Positions 1 through 7,077 of a DNA stretch of 9,540 nt are shown piece after piece. Below the pieces are notes generated by a model. That model was not told the origin of the DNA. It saw nothing but the letters and a program-made list of their open reading frames with translations, and did not search any database. The translations under genes and the position numbers were made by a program. Source of the DNA: Phormidesmis priestleyi (GTDB lineage: Bacteria; Cyanobacteriota; Cyanobacteriia; Phormidesmidales; Phormidesmidaceae); assembly GCA_003242115.1 (NCBI GenBank), contig QBMP01000146.1:1100-10639 (forward strand). The letters are read 5' to 3'. The first letter of the stretch is position 1, and every line of letters starts with the position of its first letter.

Positions 1-1227
1 ACTTAACCGCGTTCCTCGCCCAACCCGTCGAGCTTTGAGATAATCTCGCAGGGTTTGACAGCTTTGAGACAGGACAACATCGTGCCATTCTTCTTGGTAA
101 AAACTGAGGGGGAAACCTAACTCGGTTGGGGCCAATGTATATGCCTGCTCCCAATGTTGCCGGGAGTCTTCTCCATAGGCAAGTCGAAGATCTACGCCTT
201 CTTGACGCAAGAACTCTGCAACCCAGGCGTCGAGGTTTATCACTTGAATTCGGCGCATTTGCTCGGGCGTACAGATAGATCTAAGGCTGGCTTCGATATC
301 AACAGCTAGGTTTTTAGTGAACGTTGTAAAAAGGATGCGATCGCTAGAATCGGTAAAGCGATTTTGAGCCAGCCACTTTGCTCGGTGCATTGCGACAACG
401 GTTTTACCCGTCCCGGCTCCACCCAGTACTCGCACTGGCCCATTCCAATCGCGCTCAACAAGCTTGCGCTGAGTTGGGTGTAGGAAAACGCGCCATTTTT
501 CTAGGGGGGCCGCCAGCATTTCATCGAGCGCGGTGTCATCGGTGATGACCATAAAGCGACTTAAGCTGTCGTCATTCTGAAGAGCCGTCTCCAGATCATC
601 TGGATTGACAGGCTGAGTCTCTTGAGTCTTTTCTAACTGGCGGAATACGGTTTCTAAATCGTAGTTGGCGGCCAGCATTAAGATAGCGTCGCTGGCTTCG
701 CGGGGGAGATGAGGCAAAATTTGATCGACATCTTCATCGGTGACAACTTGCCGAAGCGCTGGGAGTAAAATTTCAGGAACACCTAAACGCATCAGCTGTT
801 TATCTTTGATATCTTCAAACCGGCCAGTAGAACTGCTAGGGTTTCTCTGACTAAGCTTTTCAACCGTCACTGCGGCATCTTCAATGTCAACAATCTGAAG
901 GGCACCAGAGACTTCGTTGACCAAGCAGGTTCTGCGCTTTGCCCAGTTGTAAGCATCATCGTGTTTATCAACCCACAGTAAAAGATAGACGCTGCCCTGA
1001 TCGGGCTTTAGCACAATTGCTCGGTGCGCCTGATCTATCCGAACCGACTTCATGTTTTTGTCTTTGCTACCTTGAATCGATTCGTAGTTGAGGCCAGGTC
1101 GGGTCGGGTCTTGACGAAAGCGGTTGATGAATTCAGAGATTTTGCCCTGCGCTTTGCGCGGCAGGCGGCTATAGGCATCGAAAAAGTCGTCTGAAATAGC
1201 TAGGCGGAAATTCTGTTGCAGGCTCAT
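1..1227 (-). CDS. UvrD/Rep-type superfamily 1 helicase with ParE/RelE-like N-terminal domain (3' end outside window)
   Basis: The first 409 codons are visible; the gene continues past the left edge without a stop. Residues about 7-100 resemble the ParE/RelE toxin fold: a helical start, a central block around VRIDQAHRAIVL (62-73), and the ending LLWVDKHDDAYNWA (83-96) seen at the front of many UvrD-like helicases. A linker of about 140 residues follows. The helicase part starts with a Q-motif glutamine (HPTQ, Q253), Walker A GGAGTGKT (269-276, K275) and a motif Ia-like stretch ending TTFTKNLA (301-308). The acidic Walker B motif and motifs III-VI must lie outside the window. Family knowledge predicts ATP-driven 3'-5' DNA unwinding in the cytoplasm; a toxin activity of the N-terminus is unproven. 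The ATG follows the stop of the upstream helicase gene with no gap (TAAATG), so the two are probably translationally coupled. The helicase call is firm; the role in defence is inferred from context. Confidence 0.87.
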   Translation of the reverse strand, partial: MSLQQNFRLAISDDFFDAYSRLPRKAQGKISEFINRFRQDPTRPGLNYESIQGSKDKNMKSVRIDQAHRAIVLKPDQGSVYLLLWVDKHDDAYNWAKRRTCLVNEVSGALQIVDIEDAAVTVEKLSQRNPSSSTGRFEDIKDKQLMRLGVPEILLPALRQVVTDEDVDQILPHLPREASDAILMLAANYDLETVFRQLEKTQETQPVNPDDLETALQNDDSLSRFMVITDDTALDEMLAAPLEKWRVFLHPTQRKLVERDWNGPVRVLGGAGTGKTVVAMHRAKWLAQNRFTDSSDRILFTTFTKNLAVDIEASLRSICTPEQMRRIQVINLDAWVAEFLRQEGVDLRLAYGEDSRQHWEQAYTLAPTELGFPLSFYQEEWHDVVLSQSCQTLRDYLKARRVGRGTRLS

Positions 1228-4200
1228 TTAGGCGTCTCCAGTTAGTTTGGCGCTGAGGATATCGAAGGTGTCGAATAGTTCTTCTGGGCTGATGGCTAGC
1301 CAGTCGTTGCTGGAAAATAGGGCGTGATCGCCAGCGGTGAGAACAAGGGCGATGCGATGGCTGCTCCAGGCTAATTCCGCGATCGCCACTACAGTCCCCT
1401 GCGGGTTGGTCAGCTCGTATCCAGCTTCAGGGAGCGGCCAATGGGCCTGCTGCATTTGCGCGACCATAGGCAGCAACGCCTCTTCCAAAACTAGCTCCTC
1501 AAGCTCTTGCCAGGGCGGATCAGGAATGACGGTTGCTGCTGGCGCTGTGAGCTTAGGCAGTAAGACAGGGGTAGAAGCTGAACCTGAGGCCAGCGTGCAG
1601 GCATAGACATGGGGCAAAAATTGGTAAAGGTTCAGCAATCTCAGCGTTTCATTCCAGCTCGCTTTGAGAATCGCTGTCTCTGCCGATGGCGCATCGTTTA
1701 GCGCTAGCAAAACAAAGCTGCCCGCGCTGTCAGTCTGCCGGTGGCGCATTAAATCTACCGCGCTCCGAACGTTCAACGCAGATGACACCAACACCGACGC
1801 GCTTAAAAACTTCTCGGGTAGTTCCCAATAATCGAGCGGTTCTGTTCCGAGCCGAGCTTGAATCTGCTCAGACCACTGCTGGTTCAAGTTAGCATCCTTT
1901 AGAGACGCGGGATTAGCCTGTGCGAAGGTTCGTAGCATTGCCCATCGCTGCCACTGCGCCGCATCTGGCTGAGCTAAGTAGTTCATTAGCCACTCAAAGC
2001 TATTGAGCTGCTCTAAGGACTGGAGATCCGTGCATTGGTACTGTTGGTATACCTGAATTTGGCCCTGAAGAAATTTGTCATTGAGCTGGCAGGTGAGACC
2101 ATCTAGCCGGGTTGGTGCAACCTTGGCAGGCTCTAGCTGAGCGGCGACATCATCCCAGGTCAGCGACCAGCAGTGGACCTGACTGCTGCGGATGATGGCC
2201 AACCGCTGCTGTAAGTCTTCTCCAATGCGGTCTTTGTGGTATTCCCAGCCGTCGGTAAAGATGACAATCGGCTGGCTATCTACGCGGGTAGAGGCGGGCC
2301 TGAGCACGAAGTCTGCTCTAGAGGGAATGTCTACGCCGTCACTGGGGCCTAGCGGCACCTGAGTTTCGATAATCCAGGCGCGATCGCCGACTTTAAGGTA
2401 GTACCCAGCTCGACCGTTAATGATGTCGTTTCGCAATTGGGGGGCAGCGCCACCATAGGCTTTGCCGCTGTATTGCCGAATAGCTTCAATAAAGCGGCGC
2501 TCTAGCTCACTCTCAAAATTGCTGTTAAGACGAATAGCTGAGAGCCCTTCTGACGTTTCCTCAAGCTGCGGCCAACGTTTGGCAATGGTGCCGAGCAAAT
2601 CTCTCGCCCATTTTCGACTGGTCTGATCCTGGTCGAAGCTATTGCGATAGGCAAACAAGCAGCTATAGCAGCCATCGTCGCACCCGCAGGATCTCAGGAC
2701 GGCTAATGCCTGGTTAAAGACATCGCCGAGAGAATCAGGGTCGCGGATGAGCTGTCTTAGATAGCCAGTTCCGCCTGGAATACCGTCGTAGAGGTATAAA
2801 AATGACTTCCGCAAGCTGGAGTTAGGCTGGGGTTCTTCACTAATGAGCGTTTGTAGATGATCGACTTTGCCGCCAAACTTTCGTTTTAGGCCCAGCTGTA
2901 GGGCCGCAATGAATGAATGAAGTCCTTGAGGTGTCCAGAACTTTTCATCAGGCATGAGAAAGCGAATCGCTTCAGAGCGAAACTCCCGGTAGAGATACAG
3001 CACATCTATTGCTTTAGTTTGTTCGGGTTTATCGCGCCACTGGCAGTTGATCATATGATCTTTGGCGGTGAATTTATCCACTTTGCCGCGCATGACCTTG
3101 CCGCAGCTACGGCACACTTTGAATCCGTGAGTAGTGAATTGGCGACCGGCTAGCGAGACGGAATCCCCGTTGGCTAGCGATTCTCCTAAGTTGATTTCTC
3201 GGAAAGTGGTTTGTGAGATGTATTCAAATCCAAAGGGAAAGTCTTGCTCTTTGACTAAGAATGTTTTTTCACGGTAGGCCGGATCGAAATCTACGAGCAA
3301 ATGGCGCTGGAAAAAGGATGAGTTGCGATCTTCGCTATCATCACCAAACCGGCTGCCTTTATCGGAGGTCGTAGCCATCACCTGCCGAAGGCGCAGCATT
3401 CGCCGCAGTTGGCCCTGGTCACTCCACATTGCATCGCTACAGCGAGGGCAAGCTTTGGTGCTCGCTTCAGGCTCAATGGCTTGAATCGCGTAGTTACAGC
3501 TTCGGCAAATGCGCCAGTCTTCGGGTTCAGAGAGCTTCAGGTCGATTTGGTCAATTTTGACTTTTCGGCCTTCAGCGTAGAAGACGCCGCTAGGAACCAG
3601 CTCTCGAATGGCTAAGGCACCAGGCCGCTCGTAGGTGAGCGTAAACGTCTCGTACTTTTTACCGCTGGATTGTTCGGCGGGTTGCTTTTGCCGCCACAAA
3701 ATTGAGCGCAGAGTGACGCCTGCTTCGGGAAAGGCGTAGTTGGGCAGCAAGCCTTCATCGGTTAAAAAGTTGAGGATGTGTTTTTTGTTTAACTCCTTCA
3801 TCAAGGATCGAAAACCCATGCGCTCGCGTTCTAGCTCAGCAAGATGCTCCTCGTCTTGAAGGGCAACGGGATTTTCTTTGTACTTCTTGATTTTGCCGCT
3901 GATATTTTTAATCTGGCTGCTCAGCCGGGTTCTTTCTTGGCGTACGCCTTCAAGTCGGTTCAAAATTTGCCAGCGCAAACCGCCTTCGTCCTGCTCACCT
4001 TTTTCCATGAAGGTGCGTATTTCAGTGCAAGTTTGATCGGTAATGGTGTCTTCAAAGAGTCTTAGAAAAGTCTCTAGCAGTTCGCCCTGATGGCTTTTGA
4101 TATAGCTCAGCCAGTTGTAGGGAAAGCGATCTAGGCTGCTGCGTTCAATTGCGTTAAGGACGTCGCTCAAGCTAGGAGAAAATTCTTGGCGGGTGATGCC

Positions 4201-4716
4201 TGTGGCGACCCAGGTATCCAGGCAAAAGGCGGTGAGCTGGCGTTGCAAGATGGCTGAAGCATCCAGATAGCAGCCTGCGGCTTCGACATTGCCGTTGACC
4301 ATTCGCATGGGGTCGGCGTAGAAGTGAAGGTCGTGGGGTTTTCCGTTGGCGACGATGCCGACGAGGGCATTACCATCACGGCGACCAGCCCGACCGATGC
4401 GCTGCTGAAAGCTGGAGACCGCAGGCGGTACAGAGCAGAGCAATACGGTGGATAAGTCACCAATATTGATGCCCAATTCCAGAGTGGAGGTGGCTGAAAT
4501 CAGGTTGGGGTCACAGCGACGCTGGTGTTCGATGAATCTTTGCTCTAGCCTTTCCCGGTTGGGCCGAGTTAGCAGGCCGGTATGTTCGGCGGCGACAATG
4601 CGATGCACCTCGCCTTTGCGGTATAGATTGCGGTAGATTTTGTAGACTGCGAGGAAAACGGCGCTCAATATCTTGTATGGGAATATTATGTCCGTTATGT
4701 GTAACCCGTTCGGCAA
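1228..4716 (-). CDS. 5'-truncated DruE/MrfA-like helicase with DUF1998 region and PD-(D/E)XK-like nuclease domain
   Basis: The open frame has 1162 codons, but only about residue 32 onward (nt 4625 down) looks native; the first 30 or so are out-of-frame sequence of the neighbouring ATPase gene. In order it shows the second RecA-like domain ([15 protein letters not shown] 74-88; motif [12 protein letters not shown] 104-113), a coiled-coil-like stretch (255-310), cysteine pairs C404/C407/C423/C426 and C535/C538 with H554 and C558, and a DUF1998 region with [11 protein letters not shown] (643-653) and the cluster C677/C679/C683/C686. A Vsr/PD-(D/E)XK-like domain follows (E735/E737, SRADFVL with D802, FTDGWEYH with D822). 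The last 290 residues are unassigned. Related proteins of about 1800-2100 aa (DruE of Druantia III, MrfA/YprA-like) carry a DEAD/DEAH domain with Walker A and B first. That domain is absent here, so helicase activity is unlikely, although the nuclease part could survive. No ribosome site precedes the ATG at 4716. Probably a remnant; the exact subfamily is uncertain. Confidence 0.82.
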   Translation of the reverse strand: MPNGLHITDIIFPYKILSAVFLAVYKIYRNLYRKGEVHRIVAAEHTGLLTRPNRERLEQRFIEHQRRCDPNLISATSTLELGINIGDLSTVLLCSVPPAVSSFQQRIGRAGRRDGNALVGIVANGKPHDLHFYADPMRMVNGNVEAAGCYLDASAILQRQLTAFCLDTWVATGITRQEFSPSLSDVLNAIERSSLDRFPYNWLSYIKSHQGELLETFLRLFEDTITDQTCTEIRTFMEKGEQDEGGLRWQILNRLEGVRQERTRLSSQIKNISGKIKKYKENPVALQDEEHLAELERERMGFRSLMKELNKKHILNFLTDEGLLPNYAFPEAGVTLRSILWRQKQPAEQSSGKKYETFTLTYERPGALAIRELVPSGVFYAEGRKVKIDQIDLKLSEPEDWRICRSCNYAIQAIEPEASTKACPRCSDAMWSDQGQLRRMLRLRQVMATTSDKGSRFGDDSEDRNSSFFQRHLLVDFDPAYREKTFLVKEQDFPFGFEYISQTTFREINLGESLANGDSVSLAGRQFTTHGFKVCRSCGKVMRGKVDKFTAKDHMINCQWRDKPEQTKAIDVLYLYREFRSEAIRFLMPDEKFWTPQGLHSFIAALQLGLKRKFGGKVDHLQTLISEEPQPNSSLRKSFLYLYDGIPGGTGYLRQLIRDPDSLGDVFNQALAVLRSCGCDDGCYSCLFAYRNSFDQDQTSRKWARDLLGTIAKRWPQLEETSEGLSAIRLNSNFESELERRFIEAIRQYSGKAYGGAAPQLRNDIINGRAGYYLKVGDRAWIIETQVPLGPSDGVDIPSRADFVLRPASTRVDSQPIVIFTDGWEYHKDRIGEDLQQRLAIIRSSQVHCWSLTWDDVAAQLEPAKVAPTRLDGLTCQLNDKFLQGQIQVYQQYQCTDLQSLEQLNSFEWLMNYLAQPDAAQWQRWAMLRTFAQANPASLKDANLNQQWSEQIQARLGTEPLDYWELPEKFLSASVLVSSALNVRSAVDLMRHRQTDSAGSFVLLALNDAPSAETAILKASWNETLRLLNLYQFLPHVYACTLASGSASTPVLLPKLTAPAATVIPDPPWQELEELVLEEALLPMVAQMQQAHWPLPEAGYELTNPQGTVVAIAELAWSSHRIALVLTAGDHALFSSNDWLAISPEELFDTFDILSAKLTGDA

Positions 4717-5068
4717 CTCGTAGCTTAGACATTTCTACCGTAGGAAGCGCTAAATAAATAAGTTCAACTCGCCAGCCCGCCAAGCGCAGTTGCTTTATGA
4801 GTTTAAGGTAGCTGCGTCCAGAGAGCGTCGTTTCAAAAGCAAAGTCCTCTCCACTTTGAACTCTATTCTCGATTTCCCTAATAAAGAGACGACTAGCCGC
4901 TAACAGCTTCCTTTCTGGCTCAAGCGGCGATAGACCAGCCGCAATGAGATCGGCATTAACGAAGTTACGGCAGTTGGCCAGCCTCGGCAAGTATTGAAGG
5001 GCAAATGTCGTTTTACCAGCTCCGTTTGGGCCAGCAATAACCCAACAAGTAGGGGAACTGTTCTTCAT
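4511..5068 (-). CDS. Zeta-toxin-like ATPase/kinase (COG4185 type), C-terminus replaced by out-of-frame sequence
   Basis: A P-loop protein of the predicted ABC-type ATPase/zeta-toxin family, whose best-known members are toxin kinases that phosphorylate small substrates. Visible motifs: Walker A GPNGAGKT (13-20), NAD with D40, [11 protein letters not shown] (78-88, E79), [10 protein letters not shown] (121-130) and the arginine-rich [10 protein letters not shown] (136-145). Residues 1 to about 145 match the family; relatives then continue with a segment containing an aromatic-rich DxW...DNS block. Here the remaining 40 residues (from P146) are arginine/proline-rich and are simply the downstream helicase gene read in another frame. 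The gene therefore ends in a fusion junction at about 4616-4636, and the open frames overlap over 4511-4716. Core catalytic residues are retained, so partial activity cannot be excluded, but loss of the C-terminus makes this a probable pseudogene. Before the damage to the small gene upstream, only 16 nt separated that gene's stop (5085) from this ATG, an arrangement typical of antitoxin-toxin operons. Confidence 0.78.
   Translation of the reverse strand: MKNSSPTCWVIAGPNGAGKTTFALQYLPRLANCRNFVNADLIAAGLSPLEPERKLLAASRLFIREIENRVQSGEDFAFETTLSGRSYLKLIKQLRLAGWRVELIYLALPTVEMSKLRVAERVTHNGHNIPIQDIERRFPRSLQNLPQSIPQRRGASHCRRRTYRPANSAQPGKARAKIHRTPASL
4616..4636 (-). other. Recombination/deletion seam between ATPase gene and helicase gene
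   Basis: Family-like ATPase sequence ends with SLQNL (codon ending at 4634), and helicase-like sequence in another frame starts with YRKGEVHR (codon beginning 4623). The seam contains the 8-mer TACCGCAA twice on the minus strand (4635-4628 and 4623-4616; TTGCGGTA on plus), 12 nt apart. Such short direct repeats are what a deletion or replication-slippage event can leave. The repeats are seen directly; the mechanism is inferred. Confidence 0.6.
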
Positions 5069-5084
5069 CAGTCGTATTCGCTGG

Positions 5085-5153
5085 TTACTCTAATAACTCG
5101 GCAGTGATTGAATTGAGCCTGTGTATTGCGCGTTCTCGCTGAGCATCTGCGAT
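5085..5153 (-). pseudogene. Detached former 3' end of the damaged 107-aa-family gene
   Basis: These bases align with the last part of the intact paralogue (6754-7077). Read in the paralogue's frame after removing the 25-nt insertion, they encode an IADAQRERAIHRLN-like tail and end ELLE followed by TAA at 5087-5085; the intact copy ends ELLEP. The stretch is now untranslated spacer in front of the ATPase gene, separated from its reading frame by the insertion at 5154-5178. Confidence 0.75.
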
Positions 5154-5178
5154 TCTCCTAGCGGAGAGGCTTCGCCAA
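5154..5178. repeat. 25-nt very small repeat element inserted in a HIP1 site
   Basis: Alignment of the two paralogous genes shows 25 extra bases here. Removing them restores GCGATCGC (GCGAT 5149-5153 joined to CGC 5179-5181), exactly as in the intact copy at 6821-6828. The insert consists of a perfect mini-hairpin TCTCC-TAGC-GGAGA (5154-5167), then GGC-TTC-GCC (5168-5176), then AA. No target duplication is seen. Size and palindromic build match the class of 21-27-nt small dispersed repeats described in cyanobacterial genomes; membership of a named family is not claimed. On the minus strand it supplies the TAG that now ends the host gene. Confidence 0.8.
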
Positions 5179-5430
5179 CGCCCTCGCACTCTCAGCAATC
5201 AATATTGCGACCGTCGGCGGCAGCTTCGGAATGGACGCCATATAGCCACAGGCACGGCAAAAGCTATCGTCTAAATTAGTCGCAGACAAAAGCCGTAGCG
5301 TTTCTGCATCACCTGACTTTACTGCTTCCAATGCTTGTCTGTGAACTGGTAGACAGGGTTCACCAAGCTCAGCTAGCAGCCTACTGATGATGATCTGTGG
5401 ATCTAATTGCTTAGGTGCTGTGGCCATCAT
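5158..5430 (-). CDS. Conserved small protein of unknown function, C-terminally truncated paralogue
   Basis: The 90-residue product is nearly identical to residues 9-86 of the protein at 6754-7077: from LDPQII to the SARA block only five substitutions are apparent (S/E, R/K, C/W, R/E, L/I). The shared core has a CxxC pair (FCRAC) and a proline-flanked hydrophobic helix (LPPTVAILIAES). After SARA the reading frame enters the 25-nt insertion and stops at its TAG with the novel tail LAKPLR. The intact paralogue has about 20 more, charged residues there. I chose the ATG at 5430 because GAAGAG lies seven to eight bases before it; an ATG one codon later and a GTG at 5448 are alternatives. The family is not one I can name. 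Its original position just upstream of a zeta-like ATPase suggests an antitoxin-like or regulatory role, which is inference only. Confidence 0.7.
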   Translation of the reverse strand: MMATAPKQLDPQIIISRLLAELGEPCLPVHRQALEAVKSGDAETLRLLSATNLDDSFCRACGYMASIPKLPPTVAILIAESARALAKPLR

Positions 5431-5491
5431 GTTTTTTCTCTTCGTCACCTGCGCTGTGAATTGCTTGATTCAGACTGAGTTTTCGGGCTTA

Positions 5492-5830
5492 CTACGATAC
5501 GGCGTATTCTGTGAGCTTTCGACGTTCAAGCGACCTATATGCTAAAACGATTCGATCTTTAGGAATTCCAGCGGATTCCAACTCGTAAGCGATACCATCT
5601 TCTGTCCCGTCATGTTGAATCCAAATTTTGTCGTTTTTGATATCGATGTGAATGAAGGGGCCGTAGATGCGTTTGCTGTTTTGCCAGCCTGTTTCGATGA
5701 GTAGATAGTGATCGCGATCGCGATCAAACACCAGTTCCTGCTGGATAGCATCGCCCTGTTTTAAAAAGTCGGCATACTACCGTAGGAGCGTTTCAATAAT
5801 ATGGCGATAATCCACATTCAGGGAACCCAT
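5492..5830 (-). pseudogene. xisI: XisI-family protein with in-frame amber stop at codon 18
   Basis: From the ATG at 5830 to the TAG at 5492 there are 113 codons, the usual length of XisI (fdxN element excision controlling factor family, about 111 aa). The ending matches the family closely: DRDHYLL, GW.N..RIYG, IHIDIKNDKIWIQHDGTE, GIPKDRIVLAYRS and the terminal RKLTEYAVS. The N-terminus also fits (DYRHIIETLLR, then YADF), but codon 18 (5779-5777) is TAG where relatives have an amino acid. The start is supported by a strong GGGAGG ten bases upstream. A downstream GTG at 5731 could give a 79-residue protein lacking the first third. In Nostoc, XisH and XisI are needed for developmental excision of the fdxN element; most homologues are scattered and of unknown use. 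No xisH is next to it here. A single C-to-T change in CAG would explain the stop; sequencing error is possible. Confidence 0.85.
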
Positions 5831-5955
5831 CTTGTTAATTCCTCCCGATTAGCATCATTAGCATCAAAGGTTACCAAACTAAGCAATCCATCCTGAATAG
5901 ATGTCTGTACGATTTCAACTCTTCTGCGGATCGTCGTTCGGTGGGTGTAACCCAC
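5818..5955 (-). other. Possible 45-codon small ORF bridging HNH gene and xisI
   Basis: A GTG-initiated frame overlaps the last 41 bases of the HNH gene in another frame, fills the gap, and ends 13 bases inside the xisI start (TGA at 5820-5818). Its later part (VEIVQTSIQDGL, LVTFDANDANREEL) has protein-like composition, which is why I noted it. There is no recognisable family or clear ribosome site. It may be a remnant of a lost gene or chance. Confidence 0.22.
5841..5846 (-). promoter_or_regulatory. Ribosome binding site of xisI
   Basis: GGGAGG on the minus strand, ten bases before the ATG at 5830. It is one of the strongest Shine-Dalgarno matches in the window and fixes the xisI start upstream of the amber codon, showing that translation would hit the stop after 17 codons. 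Confidence 0.7.
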
Positions 5956-6364
5956 TCTGAAGCCATTGTTGCCGAGATTTTTGGATGAATCTATCAGGGC
6001 GGCGACTGTCGTTGAGATCTAGCCGTTGACAGGTTGCCCGTCCGATAGGTGTCATCCCGATGATGCTTAGACTATCTGCTGACCAAATAAAATGAGTTGA
6101 CCAGCGTTGAGTTCGGGGGTTGAATAAAGGCGTCTCATTACCTGTTTCAGGATCGATAGCGCTTACAAAGTTGTACCGTCTTTCGTTACATCGACGACAA
6201 GCAAGAGCCAAATTAGGAAGTTCATCTGTGCCGCCTAGTGAGCGGGGCTTTATGTGATCAACTGATAAGGGTGCGGTACTCAGAATCTCTGGGTAATGAC
6301 AGTATTCACAGCGATAGCTAGCACGTTTTCTGACTTGAGCGACTAAGGATTTAGGCAGCGGCAT
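5915..6364 (-). CDS. HNH endonuclease family protein (McrA-like)
   Basis: The 149-residue product has the HNH/zinc layout: CEYC (C19, C22), the catalytic-type DH pair in SVDHIKPRSLGG (D36-H37), LPNL with N51, and a second zinc pair CRRCN (C56, C59, N60). The second half (PETGNETPLFNPRTQRW..HF.W, then IIGMTPIGRATCQRLDLN) is typical of small stand-alone cyanobacterial HNH proteins, which are about 145-150 aa and often end near an HPP motif as here (GLHPP). These proteins are presumed metal-dependent DNA nucleases; the substrate is unknown. The ATG lies inside the end of the upstream 82-aa gene (14-nt overlap, different frame), so expression is almost certainly coupled. All metal-binding and catalytic residues look intact. 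Confidence 0.9.
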   Translation of the reverse strand: MPLPKSLVAQVRKRASYRCEYCHYPEILSTAPLSVDHIKPRSLGGTDELPNLALACRRCNERRYNFVSAIDPETGNETPLFNPRTQRWSTHFIWSADSLSIIGMTPIGRATCQRLDLNDSRRPDRFIQKSRQQWLQSGLHPPNDDPQKS

Positions 6365-6599
6365 TCGTTTGAGCAGCCATCACCGCATTGATGTAGCTAA
6401 AGATATTGTCTAGTTCTCCAATCGTCTCTAGTTCAAGCATTTCATCAGGTTCTAGGGCATCGGCTTTCTTTTTGTCTAAGAGCTCTTGTAAGCGATCGCC
6501 TAATTTTTCTGTGAACTTGAAGAGCGTTAAGCTATCGACTTTTTGGATGCAAATGCCTTCAGGCAGGATGCTAGAAGGTCTGAGCAGAGTCGTCGTCAT
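6351..6599 (-). CDS. 82-aa conserved hypothetical partner of the HNH endonuclease
   Basis: The sequence begins MTTTLLRPSSILPEG, then an FKFTEKLGDRLQELLDKKKA helix with alternating charge, then an acidic stretch (LEPDEMLELETIGELD) and a hydrophobic end (IFSYINAVMA). From memory, proteins of this form precede HNH endonuclease genes in many cyanobacteria, and the 14-nt overlap with the HNH gene here supports a functional pair. A role as a small inhibitor or antitoxin of the nuclease, or as a specificity subunit, is plausible but unproven. I preferred the ATG at 6599 to the in-frame TTG at 6641 because the added residues (KIEPSCRLSW) look unlike the rest. The ribosome site before 6599 is weak. 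A TATGCAATAC motif lies about 100 nt upstream. Confidence 0.72.
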   Translation of the reverse strand: MTTTLLRPSSILPEGICIQKVDSLTLFKFTEKLGDRLQELLDKKKADALEPDEMLELETIGELDNIFSYINAVMAAQTNAAA

Positions 6600-6697
6600 A
6601 TGAATAGTCCAAGATAAACGGCAGGAAGGCTCTATTTTCAAGGTTGAAACTATTTACATCGACATTTTATAGCCTGCTAGTTGGGATTCATCTTTAC

Positions 6698-6708
6698 TTA
6701 TGCAATAC
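6698..6708 (+). promoter_or_regulatory. TATGCAATAC motif upstream of the 82-aa/HNH operon
   Basis: TTATGCAATAC sits in the 154-nt gap between the 107-aa gene and the ATG at 6599. The 10-mer TATGCAATAC also occurs twice in the divergent promoter region (8870-8879 and 8892-8901). Its recurrence only in intergenic DNA suggests an operator or promoter element; no binding protein is known. Confidence 0.35.
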
Positions 6709-6753
6709 AAGTGACTCTCCACTGAGGAGGCTGCGCGATCTCTTCCTGGCTCT

Positions 6754-7077
6754 CTAAGGTTCCAACAGCTCGGCAGTTATGACGTTGAGCCTGTGTATTG
6801 CGCGTTCTCGCTGAGCATCGGCGATCGCTCTTGCACTCTCAGCAATTAATATCGCGACCGTCGGCGGCAGCTTCGGAATGGACGCCATATAGCCACAGGC
6901 ACGGCAAAAGCTATCGTCTAAGTTCGTCGCAGACAAAAGACGTAGCGTTTCTGCATCACCTGACTTTACTGCTTCCAAGGCTTGCTCGTGAACCGGCAAC
7001 CAGGGTTCACCAAGCTCAGCTAGCAGCTTTTCGATAATAATCTGAGGATCTAATTTTCTTTCTACAGTAAGAGTCAT
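6754..7077 (-). CDS. 107-aa conserved protein of unknown function (intact copy)
   Basis: Full-length member of the family whose damaged copy is at 5158-5430. The core from LDPQII (residue 9) carries LLAELGEPWLPVHEQALEA, the repeat-like LKSG/SGDAETLRLL helix, a CxxC pair (FCRAC) and the LPPTVAILIAESARAIA helix. The charged tail RERAIHRLN ends ELLEP. It is predicted cytoplasmic, with no signal peptide. The ATG overlaps the stop of the 183-aa gene as ATGA (7077-7074), so the two are translationally coupled. I do not recognise the family. One copy is paired with a 183-aa unknown and the other with a zeta-like ATPase, so this small protein may be an exchangeable partner such as an antitoxin or adaptor; that is inference. 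Its HIP1 site at 6821-6828 is the uninterrupted counterpart of the insertion target in the other copy. Confidence 0.8.
   Translation of the reverse strand: MTLTVERKLDPQIIIEKLLAELGEPWLPVHEQALEAVKSGDAETLRLLSATNLDDSFCRACGYMASIPKLPPTVAILIAESARAIADAQRERAIHRLNVITAELLEP

Noticed and set aside
1337..4065. Several plus-strand frames of 60-90 codons opposite the large helicase gene
   Set aside because: All are antisense to a frame with clear helicase and zinc-cluster motifs; none has a recognisable product.
4626..4716. ATG at 4716 as a genuine N-terminus of the helicase
   Set aside because: The first 30 or so residues are the ATPase gene read in another frame, there is no ribosome site, and family relatives need a DEAD/DEAH domain here.
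5122..5131. GTATTGCGC in the 107-aa family genes (also near 6796) as further operator copies
   Set aside because: They fall inside homologous coding sequence in both copies and are explained by shared ancestry of the genes.
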